Below are positions 1 to 7,563 of a stretch of 7,563 nucleotides of DNA, one piece after another (the first letter of the stretch is position 1; the number at the start of each line of letters is the position of its first letter). The notes below the pieces were generated by a model that was not told where the DNA came from, ran no database searches, and saw only the letters and a list, made by a program, of their open reading frames with translations. Location: positions 1 through 7,563 of the forward strand of contig CADCUE010000248.1 of the NCBI GenBank assembly GCA_902805805.1, given 5' to 3'. The translations under genes were made by a program, and so were the position numbers. The stretch comes from an uncultured Frankineae bacterium. GTDB taxonomy: Bacteria; Actinomycetota; Actinomycetes; Mycobacteriales; SCTD01.

Positions 1-24
1 GACGGGCGCCGAGTCGGTGGGGAG

Positions 25-1113
<1,089 letters not shown>

Positions 1114-1130
1114 GTCGAGGACAAGCGCGC

Positions 1131-1160
1131 CCGGACGGGGACGCTTCCCGCCATGTCCGG
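1131..1160 (-). terminator. Possible tail-less hairpin between the lipoprotein and Old Yellow Enzyme genes
   Basis: CCGGAC at 1131-1136 pairs with GTCCGG at 1155-1160, and an inner GGG/CCC pairing (1137-1139 with 1147-1149) could extend the stem past a bulge. It sits 13 bases after the lipoprotein stop and 18 bases before the next start. No U-tract follows on either strand, so it may be an attenuating or tail-less terminator, an mRNA-stability element, or chance in GC-rich DNA. Confidence 0.25.
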
Positions 1161-1172
1161 ATGTGCCTGGCG

Positions 1173-1679
1173 TCACCCCAGCTTGGAGACGGCGTCCGCG
1201 CAGCTCGTGAGGCCGTACTCGCGCAGGAACTCCTTGTCGATGCCGGCCGACGTCGGCCGTGAGGCGAGCAGGCCGAGCAGCGCCGCCTGGTCGGTCCCCG
1301 CGGCCGTGACCTGGGCCGACCACGCCTTGGCCTCGTCGACGAGCGTCCCGAGCGGCGTGAGGACCTTGCTCTCGAGCTCGGCGCGGTCCTCCTCCGGAGG
1401 CGTCAGCTCGGCGAGCCCGGCGCGGGCCCGGTCGGCGATGCCGACGGTCTCCTGCACGTACGGCCCGTACTCCTCGGGCGTCGTCGGCGTGCCGCCCAGG
1501 GCGGCGAACTCCTCGTCGGCCGACGTGCAGACGTCGGAGGCCTGCTCGACGTAGGCCTCCTTCGGGTCGACCTCCTCCGGGGCGGCGGCCTCGTCGCCAC
1601 CCCCGCTGCAGGCGGACAGGGCGAGGACGAGTGCGGTCAGCGGGGCGGCGAGCGCGCGGCGGTCCGGGTGGCGGGTCAC
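1173..1679 (-). CDS. Small predicted lipoprotein of unknown function
   Basis: I recognise no domain. From the GTG at 1679 the protein has 168 residues. It begins with an arginine-rich n-region, then a hydrophobic stretch (ALAAPLTALVLAL) and a lipobox LSAC with the lipidated Cys at residue 24, so it should be anchored outside the cell membrane. After a Gly-Ser/acidic linker, the mature part is mostly helical by composition, rich in Ala, Glu and Asp. It has only two further cysteines, 51 near the start and 160 near the end of the mature part, which could form a disulfide. An alternative GTG at 1694 directly abuts the methyltransferase TGA and adds five residues including an Asp. I prefer 1679 because it gives a more typical signal-peptide n-region, but neither start has a visible Shine-Dalgarno site. 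Translation is probably coupled to the upstream gene. Confidence 0.85.
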   Translation of the reverse strand: MTRHPDRRALAAPLTALVLALSACSGGGDEAAAPEEVDPKEAYVEQASDVCTSADEEFAALGGTPTTPEEYGPYVQETVGIADRARAGLAELTPPEEDRAELESKVLTPLGTLVDEAKAWSAQVTAAGTDQAALLGLLASRPTSAGIDKEFLREYGLTSCADAVSKLG

Positions 1680-1694
1680 CGGCCCATCGTGCAC

Positions 1695-3609
<1,915 letters not shown>

Positions 3610-3614
3610 GCCGG

Positions 3615-3620
3615 TAGGCT
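3615..3620 (+). promoter_or_regulatory. Possible -10 element for the small membrane protein gene
   Basis: TAGGCT fits the actinobacterial TAnnnT -10 pattern and lies 40 bases before the ATG. No convincing -35 hexamer is found 16-18 bases upstream, so this is tentative. Confidence 0.25.
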
Positions 3621-3647
3621 CGCAGGTGAGCTGCCACCCGACCACGC

Positions 3648-3652
3648 GGAGG
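3648..3652 (+). promoter_or_regulatory. Strong ribosome binding site for the small membrane protein gene
   Basis: GGAGG followed by a 7-base spacer to the ATG at 3660. It is the clearest Shine-Dalgarno sequence in the window and the main reason to accept this short plus-strand frame as a real gene. Confidence 0.85.
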
Positions 3653-3659
3653 ACACGTC

Positions 3660-3872
3660 ATGGCCGATCTCGGCGACACCAGCCAGGCCGACACCGCCCA
3701 CAAGCACAAGATGACGTCGTGGATCACCGTCGCGCTCATCACCGTGGCGAGCATCGTGCTCGGCTTCGCCTTCGTGTTCCAGAGCATCCCGCTCGCGGTC
3801 GTCGGCGGCGTCCTGCTGGTCGCCGGGATGGTGCTGGGGATCACCGGCGGCATCATGGACGACGCCCACTAG
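3660..3872 (+). CDS. Small two-helix membrane protein, function unknown
   Basis: A 70-residue protein with an acidic, polar N-terminus (1-18, including HKHKM at 14-18) and two hydrophobic segments, about 20-40 and 43-65, split by a short QSIP turn. The second segment is Gly/Val-rich and ends in a glycine-containing stretch before an acidic DDAH tail. The overall plan resembles the short HGxxPAAW-type membrane proteins common in actinobacteria, although the exact HGxxPAAW motif is not present, so this is only a resemblance. The start is well supported by GGAGG 7 bases upstream. It is the only plus-strand gene in the window, divergent from the YqjM-like operon and convergent with the histidine kinase. 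It probably sits in the cytoplasmic membrane; no enzymatic residues are apparent. Confidence 0.85.
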   Translation: MADLGDTSQADTAHKHKMTSWITVALITVASIVLGFAFVFQSIPLAVVGGVLLVAGMVLGITGGIMDDAH

Positions 3873-3887
3873 CCGCACGCCCACGAG

Positions 3888-3905
3888 CCGCAGCCCGGGC
3901 CGCGG
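3888..3905. terminator. Palindrome in the convergent gap, possible bidirectional terminator
   Basis: An 18-base inverted repeat (CCGCAGCCC against GGGCCGCGG) with a single A-C mismatch fills half of the 35-base gap between the stop of the plus-strand membrane protein (3872) and the stop of the histidine kinase (3908). The position suits a shared terminator. There is no T-tract on either side and the loop must come from the CCCGGG core, so the call rests on symmetry and location only. Confidence 0.35.
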
Positions 3906-3907
3906 TC

Positions 3908-5464
3908 TCAGCCGACGACGGCGGTGTCGGCCGCGACCGGTGCGGTCGTCAGCGGCAGCGTGAACGACAGGACCGCCCCGCCGCCGGGGCGGTTCGCTGC
4001 GGCGACGGTGCCGCCCTGCGCCTCGACGAGCTGCCGGACGATGTACAGGCCGAGCCCGACCCCGCCGTACTCGCGGGTGTTGGTGGCACCGGCCTGCGAG
4101 AACGGCGCGAACAGGTCGACCCCGTCGCCCTCGGGGATGCCGACGCCCTCGTCGGCGACCTCGACGACCGCGCGCCCGTCGTCCGCCCGCGCGCGCACGG
4201 TGACGGTGCCGCCGGCCGGGCTGTACTTCACGGCGTTCTCGACCAGCTGCCCCACGACGTGCTGCAGGCCGGCCGGGTCGCCGACGGCGCGCAGCGGCGT
4301 GCCGGGCAGCTCGACCTCGAGCCGGTGGCGGGGCGAGAGCCCGTCGTAGGACTGGACGGCGCTGGTGAGCGCCGCCGAGAGGTCGAACGGCCGCGTGTCG
4401 GTCGAGTGCCGTGAGGCGCCGGCGCGGGCCCCGAGCAGCAGGTGCTCGGTGAGCGCCACGAGCGCGTCGGTGCGCTCGGCGACGGTCTCGAGCGCGGCCC
4501 GGCGTCGGGGCTCGTCGAGCGCGTCCCAGCGGTGCTGCAGCACGTGCACGTAGCCCTTGATGGCCGTCAGCGGCGTGCGCAGCTCGTGGCTGGTGGTGGC
4601 GAGGAACAGGTCCTTGGCCTCGTCGAGCGCCCGGTGGCGGCTGACGTCGCGCAGGGCGACGACGAGCTCGCCGGTCTGCCCGATCCGGCTGGCCACCGTC
4701 TCGAGCCACCGGGCGCCGACCGTGTGGTGGAGCAGGTCGCCCGGGGCGCCCACCTCGAGCGGGGGCGGCGCGCCGACCAGCGCCGACCGCGGCACGCCGA
4801 GCAGCGCGGTGGCCGCCTCGTTGCACGAGACCACCCGGCCGTCCTCGCCGACGACGAGCACGCCGTCGGCCAGCGCGTCGACGACCGCCTGCTCGTGCTC
4901 GCCGCGGCGCACGGCGGCCGAGCGGCTCTGCTCGAGGCGGGCGACCTGGCGGGCGAGCACCTCGCCGACGAGCACGCACACCGGGATCGCGACGGTGACC
5001 GACGCGATGGCCGTGGGCGGCGGCGTCTCGACGAGGAACGGGACGAGGTAGGCGACGACCGCGAGGGGTGCGACCCACAGCGACGTCCGTGGCGGCTGGG
5101 CGATGCCGACCCAGACGAAGACGACGACGTAGTAGACGGCGTAGCTGTAGGGGCTGACGTTGCCGTAGGTGCTGGCCGTGGGCAGCATGGTCAGGGCCAC
5201 GACGAGCACGGCCAGCGGCGCCCGGACGTGCAGGCGGTCCCAGGGGACGACGAGGCAGGCGGCGCCGATGAGGACGGCCAGCACCCCCACCGTGTTGAGG
5301 ACCGCCAGCTCGAGGTGCCCGCTGCCCGGCAGGTAGTTGTTGACCAGCGTGAAGATCCCCGCGGCGAGCAGCAGCTGACCGCCCTGTCGTCCCGCGGTGA
5401 CACGCCTCACCGGGACAGCATGGTCGCTCGCGGCCTCGCGCGCGGGCGAACGGCGCAGGACCAC
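3908..5464 (-). CDS. Membrane-bound PAS sensor histidine kinase
   Basis: A 518-residue two-component sensor kinase. The N-terminal part has about six hydrophobic segments (roughly 30-45, 52-74, 82-95, 105-122, 129-145 and 152-171) and almost no extracellular domain, so it may sense something in the membrane or cytosol. A PAS-like domain follows at about 190-276 (DALADGVLVVGEDGRVV at 196-212; RDVSRHR at 272-278). The H-box TSHELRTPLTAIKGY at 291-305 carries the phosphorylated His293. The ATPase domain is complete: N-box around Asn410 (QLVENAVKYS), G1 DEGVGIP at 438-444, F-box LFAPF at 451-455, and G2 GGVGLGL at 467-473. It starts 9 bases after the helicase stop, so the two are probably co-transcribed. 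The GTG at 5464 lacks a Shine-Dalgarno site; GTG at residue 19 is an alternative. No response regulator is next to it. The signal sensed is unknown. Confidence 0.94.
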   Translation of the reverse strand: MVLRRSPAREAASDHAVPVRRVTAGRQGGQLLLAAGIFTLVNNYLPGSGHLELAVLNTVGVLAVLIGAACLVVPWDRLHVRAPLAVLVVALTMLPTASTYGNVSPYSYAVYYVVVFVWVGIAQPPRTSLWVAPLAVVAYLVPFLVETPPPTAIASVTVAIPVCVLVGEVLARQVARLEQSRSAAVRRGEHEQAVVDALADGVLVVGEDGRVVSCNEAATALLGVPRSALVGAPPPLEVGAPGDLLHHTVGARWLETVASRIGQTGELVVALRDVSRHRALDEAKDLFLATTSHELRTPLTAIKGYVHVLQHRWDALDEPRRRAALETVAERTDALVALTEHLLLGARAGASRHSTDTRPFDLSAALTSAVQSYDGLSPRHRLEVELPGTPLRAVGDPAGLQHVVGQLVENAVKYSPAGGTVTVRARADDGRAVVEVADEGVGIPEGDGVDLFAPFSQAGATNTREYGGVGLGLYIVRQLVEAQGGTVAAANRPGGGAVLSFTLPLTTAPVAADTAVVG

Positions 5465-5473
5465 CCGGACTGC

Positions 5474-7201
5474 CTAGCGGACCGTCTGCTCGAGCAGCCA
5501 GTCGCGTCGGGAGGCGAGGACGTCGACGGGTGCTGCGGCGGACGGCGGGCCGGGGACGGCCTTGCGCACCCGGGCGTGGACGACGCCGTGCGGCGCGCCC
5601 GTGCGGGCAGCCAGCTGGCCGACGAGGCTGTTGATCTCGCGGCGCAGGTCGCCCGCCGCGCGCCAGGACGCCGCCTCGCTCTCCGCGGTGGCGAGCTCGG
5701 CGTCGGTGGCGACCTCGTCGACACGGGTGCTCGAGGCCCGCTTGCGGTGGTGCTCGTCGCGCCGCGACAGCAGGGCGGCGGTCTGCTCGGCCGACAGCAG
5801 GCCCGGCAGGCCCACGAAGTCGGCGTCCTCGCCGGTGAGCGCGAGGTCGGCCGTCACCGCCCGGCCGCCGTGCAGCACGTGGGCGAACTCGGCCTCGGCC
5901 CCGAGCGCCTGCCACTCGTCGGCCGGCCCCTCGTCGGACGGCTCCCGCGGCGCCTCGAGGTCGAGCGAGTCGTCGCTCGCCGCGGGGGCGGGCAGCACGT
6001 GGTTGCGCTCGCTCTCGAGCTCGGCGGCGAGGGCGAGCAGCGGCCGGACGGCAGGCAGGAAGACGGTCGCCGACTCCCCCGGACGGCGCGCGCGCACGAC
6101 GCGGCCGACGGCCTGCGCGAAGAACAGCGGCGTCCGGTACGACGTCATCCAGGCGAGGCACGCGGCGCGCGGGACGTCGACGCCCTCGGAGATCATCCGG
6201 ACGCAGACGGCGAACCGCTCCGTGCCGGTCGCGAACGCGCTGATCTTCTTCGAGGCCTTCGGGTCGTCCGACAGGATGAGCGCCGGCTTCGTGCCGGTGA
6301 CCCGCTTCACGATCGCGGCGTACGCGCGGGCGTCGTCCTGGTCGCTCGCGAGCACCAGCCCCGCTGCGTCGGGCATGCCGGCCTCGCGCAGGTGGGTGAG
6401 GCGCTCGTCCATCGCGGCGATGACGTGGGGCACCCACTCCCCGCCCGGGTCGAGCGCCGTGCGCCAGGCCGTCGCCTCGACCGACCTGGTCGACTCGCCG
6501 GTCAGGGACGCGCTGATCACCTCGCCGGCGCTGTTGCGCCAGCGCGAGACGCCCGTGTAGGCGGCGAACACGACCGGGCGGACCACCCCGTCGGCGAGCG
6601 CCTGCCGGTAGCCGTAGGTGTAGTCGGCGGTGCTGGCGAGGGCGCCGTCGCCGTCGGGCTCGTAGCGCACGAACGGGATGCGCTCCTCCGGCCGGGTGCG
6701 GAACGGCGTGCCGGTCAGGGCGACCCGCCGGCGCGCCGGCTCGAAGGCCTCGGCGACGGCCTCCCCCCACGACAGCCCGTCGCCGGCGTGGTGGATCTCG
6801 TCGAGCACGACGAGGGTGCGGCGCCGGTGCTCGGTGCGGCTGCGGTGGACCGCCGGGCGCATCGCCACCTGCGCGTACGTCGTGACGTAGCCGGTCACGT
6901 CGGGCCGCAGCCGGTCGTCGTTCTTCAGCGTCGGGTCGAGCAGGATCCCGGCGGCCTGCGCGGCCTCGGCCCACTGCGTGCGCAGGTGGTCGGTCGGCGC
7001 GACGACGACGACCCGGTCGACCTCCCGCCGCTCGAGCAGCTCGGCCGCCAGGGCGAGGGCGAACGACGTCTTGCCCGCACCCGGGGTGGCGGTGACGAGG
7101 AAGTCCGTCGCCGACGCGTCGCGGTAGGCCTGCAGCGCCTCGGCCTGCCACGCGCGCAGCGGCCGCCGGCTGCTCGGCGGTGCGGCGAGGGGGGCAGTCA
7201 C
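5474..7201 (-). CDS. DEAD/DEAH-type superfamily 2 helicase
   Basis: From the GTG at 7201 the protein has 575 residues. It is a cytosolic ATP-driven nucleic-acid translocase or helicase. Motifs in order: LRAWQ at 15-19 (a Q-motif-like lead-in), Walker A TPGAGKT at 39-45, APTDHLRTQW at 68-77, VTTYAQVA at 106-113, Walker B LDEIHH at 133-138, motif III LTGTPFRT at 162-169, motif V SEGVDVP at 338-344, and motif VI AQAVGRVVRAR at 362-372 with its arginines. An acidic linker follows (about 409-433). The basic C-terminal end (LRREINSLVGQLAARTG, then HARVRKA, 519-548) looks like a conserved nucleic-acid-binding module. No nuclease, HNH or methylase domain is seen. A GTG at 7237 would add 12 residues, but 7201 has a GGAG site and a more usual N-terminus. 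The cellular role (repair, RNA or defence) cannot be read from the sequence. Confidence 0.94.
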   Translation of the reverse strand: MTAPLAAPPSSRRPLRAWQAEALQAYRDASATDFLVTATPGAGKTSFALALAAELLERREVDRVVVVAPTDHLRTQWAEAAQAAGILLDPTLKNDDRLRPDVTGYVTTYAQVAMRPAVHRSRTEHRRRTLVVLDEIHHAGDGLSWGEAVAEAFEPARRRVALTGTPFRTRPEERIPFVRYEPDGDGALASTADYTYGYRQALADGVVRPVVFAAYTGVSRWRNSAGEVISASLTGESTRSVEATAWRTALDPGGEWVPHVIAAMDERLTHLREAGMPDAAGLVLASDQDDARAYAAIVKRVTGTKPALILSDDPKASKKISAFATGTERFAVCVRMISEGVDVPRAACLAWMTSYRTPLFFAQAVGRVVRARRPGESATVFLPAVRPLLALAAELESERNHVLPAPAASDDSLDLEAPREPSDEGPADEWQALGAEAEFAHVLHGGRAVTADLALTGEDADFVGLPGLLSAEQTAALLSRRDEHHRKRASSTRVDEVATDAELATAESEAASWRAAGDLRREINSLVGQLAARTGAPHGVVHARVRKAVPGPPSAAAPVDVLASRRDWLLEQTVR

Positions 7202-7210
7202 GGGCGAGGT

Positions 7211-7214
7211 CTCC
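7211..7214 (-). promoter_or_regulatory. Ribosome binding site that favours the 7201 helicase start
   Basis: GGAG on the minus strand, 9 bases before the GTG at 7201. The upstream in-frame GTG at 7237 has no comparable site in front of it, so this decides the start choice. Confidence 0.5.
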
Positions 7215-7270
7215 GTACGGTCAGCGAGCGCCTTCACACAGACCGTGGGGAGCGGCCGGGCTGGTCCTCG

Positions 7271-7276
7271 ACCCTA
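7271..7276 (-). promoter_or_regulatory. Possible -10 element for the helicase-kinase operon
   Basis: TAGGGT on the minus strand fits TAnnnT and lies about 70 bases before the preferred helicase start, inside the gene-free stretch 7202-7347. No clear -35 hexamer is visible. I found no LexA-like palindrome in this stretch. Confidence 0.25.
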
Positions 7277-7347
7277 GGCGAGAGCGCCGACAGCTCCGCA
7301 CCCGGACACGCCGCGACGGGGGCCCTGCGCAGGACAGCCGCCGGAGG

Positions 7348-7563
7348 TCAGCCGCTCGTGACCGTCAGGACCAGCTGCGGGCGGGAGCTGGTCGTGCCGT
7401 CCTCGGACGAGCGGAAGACCAGGCCGTCACCGGACTCGGGCGCCAGCTCGAGGGACACGACGCCCGGTGCCACACCGCTCACGGCAGCGGCGGTCGTCGT
7501 GTCGTGGCCCGAGCTGCCGAAGTTGCCCACTGCCGAGGTGCCGCTGCGGGCCGGCCGGCCGCT
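7348..7563 (-). CDS. C-terminal fragment of a DNRLRE-type beta-sandwich protein (partial, cut by window edge)
   Basis: The frame is open to the right edge and ends in TGA at 7348, giving the last 71 residues of a longer protein; the start lies outside the window. The tail has a Gly/Ser/Thr-rich segment, then alternating hydrophobic residues (VAPGVVSLELAPES), then GLVFRSSED, and ends with SRPQLVLTVTSG. This order, a Gly-Val-Ser-Leu strand, a phenylalanine followed by S-S/R-E, and a terminal R-P-x-L-V-hydrophobic-T strand, matches the end of DNRLRE-type domains, which are extracellular beta-sandwich modules on secreted actinobacterial proteins such as esterases and glycan-binding proteins. No cysteine or catalytic residue is visible. 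A 60-residue stand-alone gene starting at the GTG at 7530 is less likely because the frame continues upstream in the same compositional style. Confidence 0.65.
   Translation of the reverse strand, partial: SGRPARSGTSAVGNFGSSGHDTTTAAAVSGVAPGVVSLELAPESGDGLVFRSSEDGTTSSRPQLVLTVTSG

Noticed and set aside
3911..3931. GCCGAC/GTCGGC stem at the end of the kinase gene as a terminator
   Set aside because: It lies inside the last kinase codons with a 9-base loop and no T-tract. The palindrome in the gap (3888-3905) is better placed.
5562..6560. A 332-codon plus-strand frame antisense to the helicase
   Set aside because: Ser/Arg/Ala-rich translation without motifs, and fully antisense to a helicase with all its motifs.
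5474..7237. A phage-defence or restriction system built around the helicase
   Set aside because: No nuclease, methylase, specificity subunit, toxin or other defence partner is visible next to it. The only close partner is a standard sensor kinase.
7324..7333. CCTGCGCAGG palindrome after the partial gene as a terminator
   Set aside because: Too short to form a useful stem once a loop is allowed, and no T-tract follows.

Overview
The window is very GC-rich chromosomal DNA, estimated by eye at above 70% G+C. G/C dominates third codon positions, GTG starts are frequent, genes are packed with 4-base overlaps, and recognisable Shine-Dalgarno sites are scarce. Together with the protein families, this points to an actinobacterium (Actinomycetota). 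I cannot fix the genus. I see no tRNA, rRNA, CRISPR array, transposase, integrase or attachment site. Coding density and base composition look even throughout, so this reads as ordinary chromosome rather than an island.

Layout from left to right. Positions 25-3574 hold four minus-strand genes, listed here in transcription order. First is a YqjM-type Old Yellow Enzyme (2507-3574). A TrmH/SpoU-family RNA 2'-O-methyltransferase (1695-2510) starts inside the stop codon of the enzyme. A small predicted lipoprotein (1173-1679) begins at or just after the methyltransferase stop. After a 59-base gap with a hairpin comes a second Old Yellow Enzyme, of the classical type (25-1113). The first three genes look translationally coupled. 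Upstream of the first gene there is a match to an ECF-sigma type promoter (GGAAC, 16 bases, GGTT), placed so that the mRNA would be almost leaderless.

Positions 3575-3659 form a divergent intergenic region. To its right is the only plus-strand gene, a 70-residue protein with two membrane segments and a strong ribosome binding site (3660-3872). It converges on a minus-strand pair: a DEAD/DEAH-type SF2 helicase (5474-7201) and, 9 bases downstream, a six-helix membrane histidine kinase with a PAS domain (3908-5464). A near-perfect palindrome lies in the 35-base gap between the convergent stops and may act as a bidirectional terminator. The right edge (7348-7563, minus) holds the C-terminal end of what looks like a DNRLRE-type secreted beta-sandwich protein, cut by the window boundary.

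Functionally, the left half suggests two flavoenzymes that reduce activated alkenes, possibly under thiol or electrophile stress control, linked with an RNA methylase. The right half joins a helicase to an apparently orphan sensor kinase. I do not see convincing evidence for a new multi-gene system. The best leads are the putative stress promoter on the ene-reductase operon, the coupled unknown lipoprotein, and the kinase with no adjacent response regulator.
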